Below, one piece after another: positions 33,289-41,125 of a stretch of 64,000 nucleotides of DNA. The stretch comes from Gemmatimonadaceae bacterium (GTDB taxonomy: Bacteria > Gemmatimonadota > Gemmatimonadetes > Gemmatimonadales > Gemmatimonadaceae), in NCBI GenBank assembly GCA_036504815.1, contig DASXUN010000004.1, positions 186,001-250,000 on the forward strand. Reading direction: 5' to 3'. The translations under genes were made by a program, and so were the position numbers. Each line of letters starts with the position of its first letter. Position 1 is the first letter of the stretch. The notes beneath the pieces were generated by a model, which ran no database searches, was not told the origin of the DNA, and saw only the letters and a list, made by a program, of their open reading frames with translations.

Positions 33289-34389
33289 ATGCTCTCGCTC
33301 GGTATCGTCGGTCTCCCCAACGTCGGCAAGTCCTCGCTATTCAACGCCATCACCTCCGCCGGCGCCGAAGCCGCCAACTATCCGTTCTGCACGATCGATC
33401 CGAACATCGGCGTGGTGGACGTCCCCGACCCGCGGCTCAATGCGCTCGCGGAGATCGTCAAGCCGATTCGCACGCTTCCGGCCGCCGTGCAGTTCGTGGA
33501 CATCGCGGGACTCGTGCGCGGCGCGTCGAGGGGCGAGGGGCGCGGCAACGCCTTCCTGTCGAACATCCGCGAGACCGACGCCATCGTGCACGTGGTGCGC
33601 TGCTTCGACGACCACGACGTGACGCACGTGGATGGCGCCATCGATCCGGTGCGTGACCGCGAGACCATCGAGTTCGAGCTGGCGCTCGCCGACCTGTCGT
33701 CGGTGGAGAAGCGCCTCGACAAGGCGCGGCGCACCGCCAAGACGGGCGACAAGACGGCCGCGGTGGAGGCCGCCGCGCTCGAGAAGGCGATGGCGCCGCT
33801 CGCCGAGGGACGCGCGCTCTGGCACGTGGCGCTCACGAGCGAGGAGCGCGCCTGGCTCCAGCCGCTGCAGCTGCTGACGCTGAAGCCGATTCTCTATGCC
33901 GCCAACGTCACCGACGCCGAACTGGCCGGCAACGAGGGACCGCACGTCACGGCGCTGCGCGCCGCCATCGAGCGCGACCACGAGCCCGCGGAAGTCGTCA
34001 CCTTCTCCGCCAAGATCGAGGCCGAGCTGTCGGAACTCCCGGTCGACGAGCGCGCCGAGTTCCTGTCGCACCTCGGGATCGAATCGGCCGGCCTCGACCG
34101 GCTGATCCGCGCCGGCTACCACCTCCTCGGCCTTCAGACCTACTTCACCGCCGGCGAGAAGGAAGTCCGCGCCTGGACCATTCATCGCGGCGACACCGCG
34201 CCCCAGGCCGCCGGCGTCATCCACTCCGATTTCGAGCGCGGGTTCATTCGCGCCGAAACGGCGAGCTATGACGATTTCGTGAAGCTCGGCGGATGGAAAG
34301 GCGCCAAGGAAGCCGGCGCGGTGCGCAGCGAGGGCAAGGAGTACGTCGTGAATGACGGCGACGTGCTGCTCTTTCGCTTCAACGTCTAG
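33289..34389 (+). CDS. ychF: Ribosome-binding ATPase YchF
   Basis: The product (366 aa) is an Obg-family P-loop protein that prefers ATP and associates with ribosomes. The G1 motif [15 protein letters not shown] (8-22), switch segment [22 protein letters not shown] and a G4 region reading NVTDAEL instead of NKxD (the basis of ATP preference) are present. The C-terminal TGS domain reads [42 protein letters not shown]. The length is standard. It converges on the lasso exporter gene with 42 bases between stops. Confidence 0.96.
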   Translation: MLSLGIVGLPNVGKSSLFNAITSAGAEAANYPFCTIDPNIGVVDVPDPRLNALAEIVKPIRTLPAAVQFVDIAGLVRGASRGEGRGNAFLSNIRETDAIVHVVRCFDDHDVTHVDGAIDPVRDRETIEFELALADLSSVEKRLDKARRTAKTGDKTAAVEAAALEKAMAPLAEGRALWHVALTSEERAWLQPLQLLTLKPILYAANVTDAELAGNEGPHVTALRAAIERDHEPAEVVTFSAKIEAELSELPVDERAEFLSHLGIESAGLDRLIRAGYHLLGLQTYFTAGEKEVRAWTIHRGDTAPQAAGVIHSDFERGFIRAETASYDDFVKLGGWKGAKEAGAVRSEGKEYVVNDGDVLLFRFNV

Positions 34390-34431
34390 CGGTCGGCCGC
34401 GGCGCGGGCGGCCGTGGCTGACGCGACGGGC

Positions 34432-36123
34432 TCAGGCGAGCGCCACCACGCGGTCGGCGATCGCCTGCGGCCCCGCGCGATGCGCAATGAGCAGCACGGT
34501 GCAGCGTCCTCGCAGCGACGCCACCGACGCGAGCACGCGAGCCTCGGTCTCAAAATCGAGCGCGCTGGTCGCTTCATCGAGCACGAGCAGGCGTGGGGCG
34601 CGCAGCAGCGCGCGCGCGAGCGCAATGCGCTGGCGCTCCCCGCCGCTCAGTTGCACGCCGCGCTCGCCGATCGCCGCGTCGAGGCCACGCGGCAGCGCGT
34701 CCACGAAGTCGCAGGCGGCGGCCGCCAGCGCCCCCCGCATCTCGGCGTCGGTGGCCGTCGCGCGCGCCAGGAGGAGGTTTTCGCGAATCGTGCCGTGCAG
34801 GAGCATCGGCTCCTGCGCCAGGTAGCCGATCATCCCCCGCCACGCCTCGGGCGACCACGTGCGCAGCGGGCGCCCGTCCACGAGCACGTCGCCCGCGGTT
34901 GGCCGGAGCAGGCCGAGCACGAGATCCCCGATGGTGGTCTTGCCCGATCCCGATTCGCCGGTCACCACCGTGATCGCGCCGGCCTCGAGGGTGAGATCCA
35001 CGCCGCGCACCGCGTCTGCCGCGGCACCGGGATAGCGGAACCGCACGCCGCGCAGTTCCACCAGCGGCGGAACGTCGGGCGGCGCGTCGGCAGACACGGG
35101 TTCCAGCGGCGCCTGCGCTGCCGCCTCCTCGCAGCGCTGCAGGAGCCGCTGCACCGAATCGTACGACGCGAGGCACTGCTGCAGATGGCTGAACAGCGAT
35201 TGCAGGTCCGCGAGCCGCGGGACGAGGCGCGCGCAGACGGCGAGCAGGACGAGCAGCGGCGCCGCGGCAATGACGGACGTGCGCACGGCCAGCACGACGA
35301 GCGCGGCGAGTCCCAGCGCCGTGGCCACCGCGAGCGCGAACGACACCCCGGCGCGACGCGCCGCCACCCGACGCGTCAGCCGTGCCCAGAGGTCGGTTTC
35401 GCGACGCACCGTGTCCACCGCCGCGCGGCCGGCGTCATGCGCGTGCAGCATCTTGAGCCCGCCAAGAAATTCGCTGAGCCGCGCGAAGACGTCCTCGGAG
35501 GCGCGCAGAAGGTCCTCACCCTCGACGCGTCCCGGCGCGCGCAGCACCCGCGCCACCGCCAGCACCAGCAATCCGCTGGACACGACCGCCACGAAGAGGA
35601 GCGGCGAGAGCGCCAGCGCCGCGGCCGTGCCCGCGGCAAGGGTGGCGGCCAGCGAAGCCCCCTGCAGCACCATCACGAGCGCGCTGTGCACGTCATCCAC
35701 CTGCGGGCCCACCGCGTGCATCACCGCGCCGGGACGCTCCCCTGTGAAACGCGCCCACGGCATTCGGACGACGGCGGCAAACAGCCGCGTGCGCAGCGAC
35801 GCGACGAGGGTGGATTCGAGCCGCGCCTGTTCCTGCGCCAGCATCCACTGCGCCGCCGCGCGCAGCGCGACGAGCACCACCACGACGGCCAGGGCCGCCT
35901 CGAGCGTTGCGGGCACGCCCAGCGCTCCGAGCAGGCGATCGGCCAGCCCCGCAGCTCCGCTGCCGGCGCCGGCGTCAACGCCCGCGCCGCGCAGCACCAG
36001 CACCAGCAGCAACAAGCCGATCCCCTCAGTGAGCATCACTACCACGGTCAGCACCGCCACGAGGGTCATCGGCCGGCGATGCTCGCGCCACAGCGCGCGC
36101 ACGAACGCGATCAGTGCGCTCAT
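34432..36123 (-). CDS. Lasso-peptide ABC exporter (D protein)
   Basis: The product (563 aa) is a fused permease-ATPase half transporter that most likely exports the mature peptide and gives self-immunity. The membrane domain (about 15-310) has six predicted helices. The ATPase domain (about 350-563) has Walker A GESGSGKT (389-396), YLAQEPMLLHGTIREN, signature LSGGERQR and Walker B LLVLDEATSALD. ATG 36123 overlaps the stop of the nucleotidyltransferase gene (ATGA), making it the last gene of a coupled series. No N-terminal C39 peptidase domain is present, in line with lasso systems where the leader is removed by B1 and B2. Confidence 0.9.
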   Translation of the reverse strand: MSALIAFVRALWREHRRPMTLVAVLTVVVMLTEGIGLLLLVLVLRGAGVDAGAGSGAAGLADRLLGALGVPATLEAALAVVVVLVALRAAAQWMLAQEQARLESTLVASLRTRLFAAVVRMPWARFTGERPGAVMHAVGPQVDDVHSALVMVLQGASLAATLAAGTAAALALSPLLFVAVVSSGLLVLAVARVLRAPGRVEGEDLLRASEDVFARLSEFLGGLKMLHAHDAGRAAVDTVRRETDLWARLTRRVAARRAGVSFALAVATALGLAALVVLAVRTSVIAAAPLLVLLAVCARLVPRLADLQSLFSHLQQCLASYDSVQRLLQRCEEAAAQAPLEPVSADAPPDVPPLVELRGVRFRYPGAAADAVRGVDLTLEAGAITVVTGESGSGKTTIGDLVLGLLRPTAGDVLVDGRPLRTWSPEAWRGMIGYLAQEPMLLHGTIRENLLLARATATDAEMRGALAAAACDFVDALPRGLDAAIGERGVQLSGGERQRIALARALLRAPRLLVLDEATSALDFETEARVLASVASLRGRCTVLLIAHRAGPQAIADRVVALA

Positions 36124-37274
36124 TCGCCGCCCCCTAGGGCGCGACGCAGCAGTCGAAGCGCGCGCACCGGGAAGGCCAGCGGAAGCAGCGCGTCGGGAAG
36201 GCGGAGGGCCTGTCGTTCGCGCGTGGTCGGAAGACTCGCGGCATACATCACGTAGCGCACCTGCGGCCACGCGCCGGCAAGCCACTGGAGATCGTAGCGC
36301 GCGGTGGACTCCCGCCCGACGTCTTCGGTGGTCACCTCGCCTCGCAGTGCAGACACCGCCGCCCCGGCGAGTCGCGCCGCACGGTGGTCGGAGCGCGCGC
36401 GATCACGCATCGCGACCGGCACCGGCACCTCAAGCACGTCGTGCGCCACCAGCAAGGCGGTGTGCAGCGCGCACGCCTGACTCCACTCCGATGCGATTGC
36501 CGCAAGCCGCATCCAGTCAAAACCGTCACGCTGAACGGCGTGCCCAAAGTCCGCCACCCAGAGCAGCGATCTCCACGCGTGCTTCACGCCGTGCAGCGCG
36601 AGCAGCGCGGCCAGTTCCTCGCTGCCGGGCACCAGCACCTCGGCCCCGCCGAGCGCCATCGTGCGCGCCGTCGCGAACAGCGGCGCGGGATCCTGCGGCG
36701 CACCGTAGCGGCGCGCGTGGCATCGCCAGTGCAGTTCCACGGGCCAGACGCTCGCGTCGTGTTCGAGCAGATCCACGCCCTCCCACGCATGGTAGAAGCG
36801 CGCTTCGCGCTCGGTGAAGCCGGCGGGCGCGCGATAGCCGGCCGCCGCCAGTGCGCGGCGCGCGGCGGCGCGATCGCGTTTCGCGATGAGGATGTCGAGA
36901 TCCGTGAACCGGCGGGCCGCCAGGTCGCCGTGCACGTCGGCGGCGAGCGCGGGCCCCTTGTACGCGAGGGCGCGAACCCCGCCGTGCGAAAGCGCCTGGA
37001 GCACCGCGAGCAGTTCTCGCGTTCCCGCCATCGCGCGGCGCGCAAGGTCGCGCGTCTCATCCACCAGCGCGTCGCGCACCTCGGACGGGACGCTCTCACG
37101 GGGAAGCTCGCGCACCACCCACCACGGCACGTCGTGTTGCCGCGCGAGGTCCGCCACCCGACGCCAGTCGCCGACTGCCTCCGCCGCCAAGGCGCGCGCC
37201 GCGGTGGCGCCCGCGTCACGTCGCACGCAGGCGAGCACGAAGGCCAGTTCGGGATCTGCCGATGCCGCCATCAT
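36120..37274 (-). CDS. Nucleotidyltransferase-family tailoring enzyme (N protein)
   Basis: The product (384 aa) fits the uncharacterised nucleotidyltransferase family seen in lasso clusters with a peptide kinase. The pol-beta-type core is visible: LAYKGPALAADVHGDLAARRFTDLDILI with metal-binding Asp125 and Asp127, then a helical C-terminal part with HALHGVKHAW-like and LHTALLVAHDVLEV segments. In the pseudomycoidin system the equivalent PsmN further modifies the phosphorylated peptide tail. A similar step here is inference. The start ATGATG at 37274 overlaps the kinase stop (ATGA). Confidence 0.85.
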   Translation of the reverse strand: MMAASADPELAFVLACVRRDAGATAARALAAEAVGDWRRVADLARQHDVPWWVVRELPRESVPSEVRDALVDETRDLARRAMAGTRELLAVLQALSHGGVRALAYKGPALAADVHGDLAARRFTDLDILIAKRDRAAARRALAAAGYRAPAGFTEREARFYHAWEGVDLLEHDASVWPVELHWRCHARRYGAPQDPAPLFATARTMALGGAEVLVPGSEELAALLALHGVKHAWRSLLWVADFGHAVQRDGFDWMRLAAIASEWSQACALHTALLVAHDVLEVPVPVAMRDRARSDHRAARLAGAAVSALRGEVTTEDVGRESTARYDLQWLAGAWPQVRYVMYAASLPTTRERQALRLPDALLPLAFPVRALRLLRRALGGGE

Positions 37275-38233
37275 GCACTCCAATCTGCATCCCGGGCGGA
37301 TGCCCGGATGCAGTCCAACAAGGCGTCCAGCCGTACGGGATCCGCGTGTGGCACGAGCCGAAGCACGCGACGCCCGCGCATCATCGCGCCGAGCGAACGC
37401 ATCTCCTCGGCGCGCATGGCGTCGTCGAGCAGGTAGTTCGCATACGTGTTGGCCACCAGCGCCATCAGGCCGTCGGCGCCGCCCATTGGCTCCGCATACG
37501 GCGCGCGCGGCTCCGCGCTGCGCTCCGCCAGCACGAAGATGGCGCCGAGCGGCGCGGGCTCCGCACGAAAGGCGTAGTCGGCGCCCAGCGGCAGGCCGCG
37601 CTTGTCCCACGAGGGGGTGATGCGCGGCAACTGCTGCGACGTCCCGAACACCATGCGCTCGGATTCGTCCCACAGGCGCAGGAGCCGGTACGATGGGTAC
37701 GCCATCGCGATGCCATCCACCAGGCGCAGCGCCACGACATCGTCGGCGAGCACGGCGTCGCCGGCCGCCGCAAATGCCGCCGCGGTCGTGCTCTTCCCCG
37801 CCCCGGCCGGTCCGACCAGCAGCACGGCGCGCCCGTCGCGCATCACCGCGCTCGCATGCAGCGCGAGCACGCCGCGGCGGCGCAGGACAAATCCCAGCAC
37901 CGGGCCGAGCAGATAGGTGGCGGTGTCGGCCAGCGTCGAGTCGGTGGCCCACCAGCCGCGCACTTGGGTGGCCGCGCCGTTCACGGTGAAGCCCGTGCCA
38001 TCGGGATAGCGGAACCAGAACGTGCCCGCATCGTCTCGCCGGACGTCGCTCGCATGTCCCGTCGCGCCGCCGTCGCCATACGGCTGGGCACCGCGCGGCA
38101 CGGCCGGCGACGGCGCGCCCTGCGCCAGCGTGACCAGCACGTCGACGGCGCGCGCGTCGGCGGACGGCAGGTCCGGCAGCGGCACATCGGCACGCACGGT
38201 AAGACCGCAGATCTGGTAATCAGGCACGCGCAC
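37271..38233 (-). CDS. HPr-kinase-like lasso peptide kinase (K protein)
   Basis: The product (320 aa) resembles the catalytic half of HPr kinase/phosphorylase. It shows LALHASAV (His126), the P-loop GPAGAGKST (141-149), and VLADDVVAL with Asp164-Asp165. It has no HPr-binding regulatory context and no HPr gene beside it. In the paeninodin cluster the homologous kinase phosphorylates the C-terminal Ser of the precursor. The precursor here also ends in Ser, so the same reaction is the best prediction. The gene overlaps the cyclase by 14 bases and the nucleotidyltransferase by 4. Confidence 0.9.
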   Translation of the reverse strand: MRVPDYQICGLTVRADVPLPDLPSADARAVDVLVTLAQGAPSPAVPRGAQPYGDGGATGHASDVRRDDAGTFWFRYPDGTGFTVNGAATQVRGWWATDSTLADTATYLLGPVLGFVLRRRGVLALHASAVMRDGRAVLLVGPAGAGKSTTAAAFAAAGDAVLADDVVALRLVDGIAMAYPSYRLLRLWDESERMVFGTSQQLPRITPSWDKRGLPLGADYAFRAEPAPLGAIFVLAERSAEPRAPYAEPMGGADGLMALVANTYANYLLDDAMRAEEMRSLGAMMRGRRVLRLVPHADPVRLDALLDCIRASARDADWSA

Positions 38234-39995
38234 CCTCCATCCGCGCCATCCAGCGGTCGAGGAGAATCACGCGCCACGCCTCGACTGCCAGGTTCGGGGC
38301 GCCATCCCGCAAGATCGATTCGGCGCGCGCCCGATCCACCCAAGGCGCCACACGCGGCGAGAGCTTCACGACGGCGCCGCCCGCGGCGCGCCATTGCGCG
38401 ACCCGCGCCTCGTAGTAGCCGCGGAGCGGTGTCTTGGGCCGCGTGCGGATCGCCTCGGGCAGCCGTCCACGCATCGCCTCGCGAAAGAGCGTCTTGTGCT
38501 CCCCCCACGGCACCGCCGGGATCGCAAAGACGAACGCGATGACGCGCGGATCGACGAGGGGAAGCGTCGGCAGCGTCGCCGCGCGCGTGTACGATGGCGC
38601 GGTGGCCTGATACACGTTGTCCCACAACGGCGACGACAGCAGTCGCACCGAAGGTGCGCGCACCGGATGCGACACGAGCGCGACCGCGGACTGCGGCGCC
38701 CGGGCCCCCGCGAGCAGCCACGGCGTCCGATCGGGAATTCGTCCCAACGCGCGCCGCATCCGTGCCCGCCACTCGAGGCCAATCCATGGCCGCGCGCCCG
38801 TGGCGCGCCAATACGCCCACCATGCCGTCGCAACTTCCGCGAGGCCCCGTTCGCGGACCTGTGACGCAAGCGTCGGTGGACGCATCAGGGTGTCGCCGTC
38901 CTCGCCGATGAACATGACCGGCGCGTGACGCGCGAGCGCCGCATGGCTTCGCCGAACGACGCCGAGGTCGGGTTCGTCGAGCGGCTCCGGCGCATACGGC
39001 GCCGCATCATCCAGCCAGGCCAACGGCAGTTCGTCGTCGCCCAGGAGTGTGTCGTGCGCCAGGCCCAGCTGGCGGGCCACCATAGGCGCCAGCTGATCGT
39101 CGTCGCAGGGCACCAGCCGCGGGAAGCTGACCGTTTGCGCAAAGAGCGGGAGCTGCGGTGCGACCGCCCGCACCATCGCGGCAAGCATCGGGCTGTCGAG
39201 CCCCCCGCTCAGCTGGATGCCGGCCGTCGGTGCGCGCAGGCGGTCGCGCACGGCCTCGCCCAGGACAGCCAGGAATCCCTCGACGTACTGTCCACCATCA
39301 CGGTAACGAAGCGGCTCGGGAACCGGGTATTCCCAGCAGCGCCGCAGTCGCGGATCGCCCCGACCGGAGAAGGTCGCGACATGCGCCGGCGGCACGCGAT
39401 GCACGTCACGCCAGACCGTCCCCGTCACGTCCTCGACGTAGCCGACCCGGAGAAAGGCAGCCATCGCCTCCTCGCGCCAGGCGGTGGCCAGCGGCGCGTG
39501 CGCGCGCACGCCCTCGATGGACGAGGCCAGCACGAGCCTCGAACCGTCGCGTCCCCAGTAGCACTGCCGGTTGCCGTGATGATCGCGGAACATGGTCAGG
39601 CGCCGCGAGGCCGGTTCCCAGATCCCAAAGGCGAAGTCGCCGATCAGGCGCTCGGCGCAGCGCTCACCCCATAGCTCCCAGGCCGCCATCGCGAGTTCCG
39701 CGTCGGCGGCCCCGGGAGGCGGCTCGGTCCCGGCCGTCCGCAGGGCGCGGCGCAGGTCGCCCTGCGCATCGAGCCGCAGCGCGCCAAAAAGAACCGCGCC
39801 GCGCGCCCCCACGCATGGCAGGGCGCGATCGAAATCCAGCGGCGCCGGGTGCGCGAGATGCGCGCCGCACAATCCCTCCGCGCGAAACGGCACGGTGACG
39901 GTGCCGTCAATCGCCAGTGCTGAGGCGAGCGGCACGGCCGCGTCGGCGGTGAGCGGCGCGCCATCGAGGTCCACGACCGCAGCGAAGCCGAGCAT
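38220..39995 (-). CDS. Lasso cyclase, asparagine-synthetase-like (C protein)
   Basis: The product (591 aa) should activate the core Asp side chain with ATP and close the isopeptide ring. The N-terminal half (about 1-200) is a class II glutamine-amidotransferase-like domain, but it starts MLGF and lacks the Cys2 nucleophile, so it cannot supply ammonia, as expected for lasso cyclases. The synthetase half carries the PP-loop SGGLDS (263-268). The start at 39995 overlaps the leader-peptidase stop by one base (TGATG). Ordinary AsnB is ruled out by the missing Cys and by the flanking B1, B2, K and N genes. Confidence 0.92.
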   Translation of the reverse strand: MLGFAAVVDLDGAPLTADAAVPLASALAIDGTVTVPFRAEGLCGAHLAHPAPLDFDRALPCVGARGAVLFGALRLDAQGDLRRALRTAGTEPPPGAADAELAMAAWELWGERCAERLIGDFAFGIWEPASRRLTMFRDHHGNRQCYWGRDGSRLVLASSIEGVRAHAPLATAWREEAMAAFLRVGYVEDVTGTVWRDVHRVPPAHVATFSGRGDPRLRRCWEYPVPEPLRYRDGGQYVEGFLAVLGEAVRDRLRAPTAGIQLSGGLDSPMLAAMVRAVAPQLPLFAQTVSFPRLVPCDDDQLAPMVARQLGLAHDTLLGDDELPLAWLDDAAPYAPEPLDEPDLGVVRRSHAALARHAPVMFIGEDGDTLMRPPTLASQVRERGLAEVATAWWAYWRATGARPWIGLEWRARMRRALGRIPDRTPWLLAGARAPQSAVALVSHPVRAPSVRLLSSPLWDNVYQATAPSYTRAATLPTLPLVDPRVIAFVFAIPAVPWGEHKTLFREAMRGRLPEAIRTRPKTPLRGYYEARVAQWRAAGGAVVKLSPRVAPWVDRARAESILRDGAPNLAVEAWRVILLDRWMARMEGARA

Positions 39996-40456
39996 CAGTC
40001 GCCGCGCTCGCCGGTCGCGCCGGGATCGCCGAAGACCGCGAGTCGCTGATACCGATCCAGATCGGTAGCGGCGCCGCTGACGATGACGCCGGCGCTCTCC
40101 ACCCAGGCGTGCGCCTCCAGCGGCCGTCCGTCGCGGGCCACTCCAATCGTGGTGCGAGCCGTGCATCCCGCGCGGCGCAGGAGCACCTCGGCCGTGAGCG
40201 CCTGCGCCAGACAGCGCGCGTCTGGGACCATCGCCGCCGCACGCGCCACGGCGCGGCGCACTTCGACGGCGTAGGCGGCGTCCTCGCGCAGCGCCTGCTC
40301 ACCCGCGAGCCATTCGGTGAACCGTCTCACGCGCGGAAAGGCGCGGACGAGCAGCAGCACCCGAATGACGGCCAGCAGGCCGAGGGCGCGCACGGCCAGG
40401 GCGCGTTCGCGCGGCGAAAGGCGCGCGAAGTTACGAAGCCGGCGCGGCAGGAGCAC
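39995..40456 (-). CDS. Lasso leader peptidase, transglutaminase-like (B2 protein)
   Basis: The product (153 aa from GTG 40456) belongs to the lasso-processing transglutaminase-like family that removes the leader. The catalytic Cys82 lies in DARCLAQALTAEVLLRRAG and His116 in LEAHAWVE, with Asp132 or Asp134 as the likely third residue. The N-terminus (PRRLRNFARLSPRERALAVRALGLLAVIRVLLLVRAF) is the basic then hydrophobic helix typical of B2. The start is inferred: GTG 40456 with AAGGG about 11 bases upstream gives the normal length and a 26-base overlap with B1. Confidence 0.9.
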   Translation of the reverse strand: MLLPRRLRNFARLSPRERALAVRALGLLAVIRVLLLVRAFPRVRRFTEWLAGEQALREDAAYAVEVRRAVARAAAMVPDARCLAQALTAEVLLRRAGCTARTTIGVARDGRPLEAHAWVESAGVIVSGAATDLDRYQRLAVFGDPGATGERGD

Positions 40457-40754
40457 GCACCACCAGACCCTTGGCCAGCAGCAGCTCGACGAAGGCCAGC
40501 ACATCGGCCGCGCACTCGGCGGGCTCGACGTCGTACTCATCGCAGATCGCCTGAACGACCTCATGAATCACGACCGGACGCTGCACCAGCGTCCAGATGC
40601 GGGCCGCCACGCGGTCCACACCGTAGTAGACGCCGTCTCGCATGCCGAGGATCACGGCCTCACCGGCGACGTCGGCCGACACTTGATCGCGCGACGCCAC
40701 GACCGCATCGGCGACGGTCAACCCAGACGTGATGGACACTCGCCGTTCCCTCAT
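40431..40754 (-). CDS. Lasso leader-binding PqqD-type protein (B1 protein)
   Basis: The product (107 aa) is a free-standing RiPP recognition element with the PqqD fold: a beta-hairpin (GEAVILGMRDGVYYGVDRVAARIWTLV, about 31-57) and a winged-helix part (VVIHEVVQAICDEYDVEPAECAADVLAFVELLLAKGLVV, about 61-99). It should hold the YxxPxL leader motif of the precursor and deliver it to B2 and C. It follows the precursor after a 127-base gap holding a terminator hairpin, and overlaps B2 by 26 bases. Confidence 0.92.
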   Translation of the reverse strand: MRERRVSITSGLTVADAVVASRDQVSADVAGEAVILGMRDGVYYGVDRVAARIWTLVQRPVVIHEVVQAICDEYDVEPAECAADVLAFVELLLAKGLVVRAPAAPAS

Positions 40755-40820
40755 CTGAAGAGATGATCCCGCCGGGCACGACTGCCGTGATGCGACCCAA
40801 CGCGGACCACCGTCCGAATA

Positions 40821-40860
40821 GAAAACAAACGGCCGTCCCGCACCAGCGTGCCAGACGGCC
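40821..40860 (-). terminator. Hairpin terminator/attenuator between precursor and processing genes
   Basis: On the minus strand GGCCGTC (40860-40854) pairs perfectly with GACGGCC (40837-40831) and is followed by GTTTGTTTTC. It is 21 bases past the precursor stop. Partial read-through would give much precursor mRNA and less B1-to-D mRNA, the arrangement expected for a substrate gene and its enzymes. Confidence 0.75.
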
Positions 40861-40881
40861 TGCTCCCGCGCTGACGGCGCG

Positions 40882-41034
40882 TCAGGACTTGATGTTGTTC
40901 GGCCCGCCGTCCTTGAGCGTGCCGGCCTTGGAACGCGTGGCCGTCACGGCCGCGACCGTCCCGTACTCGCGAAGGGTCGGAGCCGCGTACTCCTGCTTCT
41001 CGGGCAGGCACTGTTGCTCGTTTGACCGGTCCAT
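40882..41034 (-). CDS. Lasso peptide precursor (A peptide)
   Basis: The product (50 aa) has a leader with the lasso recognition motif YAAPTLREYGTVAAVT (16-31; YxxPxLxxxGxxxxxT) and a short core. Two cleavage sites can be argued. After Thr31-Ala32 the core would start at Thr33 with Asp42 at position 10, too far for known rings. After Thr33-Arg34 (Thr at -2) the core is SKAGTLKDGGPNNIKS, placing Asp42 at position 8 for a Ser1-Asp8 ring and an 8-residue tail ending in Ser50. The second is preferred. GGGGAG stands 5-6 bases before ATG 41034, and the gene has its own promoter and terminator. The C-terminal Ser matches the kinase gene in the cluster. Confidence 0.9.
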   Translation of the reverse strand: MDRSNEQQCLPEKQEYAAPTLREYGTVAAVTATRSKAGTLKDGGPNNIKS

Positions 41035-41083
41035 GCCCACTCCCCGCCGAAATGAAACTGACTGCGTTCGTGACACCGTTAGT

Positions 41084-41112
41084 AATATGGGCAATCGCGA
41101 GCTGAAATTCAA
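41084..41112 (-). promoter_or_regulatory. Promoter of the lasso precursor gene
   Basis: On the minus strand TTGAAT (41112-41107), a 17-base spacer and CATATT (41089-41084) match sigma70 boxes 4 of 6 each. It lies in the AT-rich 91-base gap after the methyltransferase and about 50 bases before the precursor ATG. Confidence 0.6.
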
Positions 41113-41125
41113 TGCAAAAAGCCTG

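Noticed and set aside
37271-38233. Genuine HPr kinase/phosphorylase (hprK)
   Set aside because: No HPr or PTS gene is near, the gene is embedded by overlaps in the lasso operon, and the precursor offers a C-terminal Ser substrate.
38220-40166. Ordinary asparagine synthetase with a longer N-terminus (start at 40166)
   Set aside because: The extra 57 residues are Arg-rich shadow of the B2 gene, the class II amidotransferase Cys2 is absent, and all neighbours are lasso genes.
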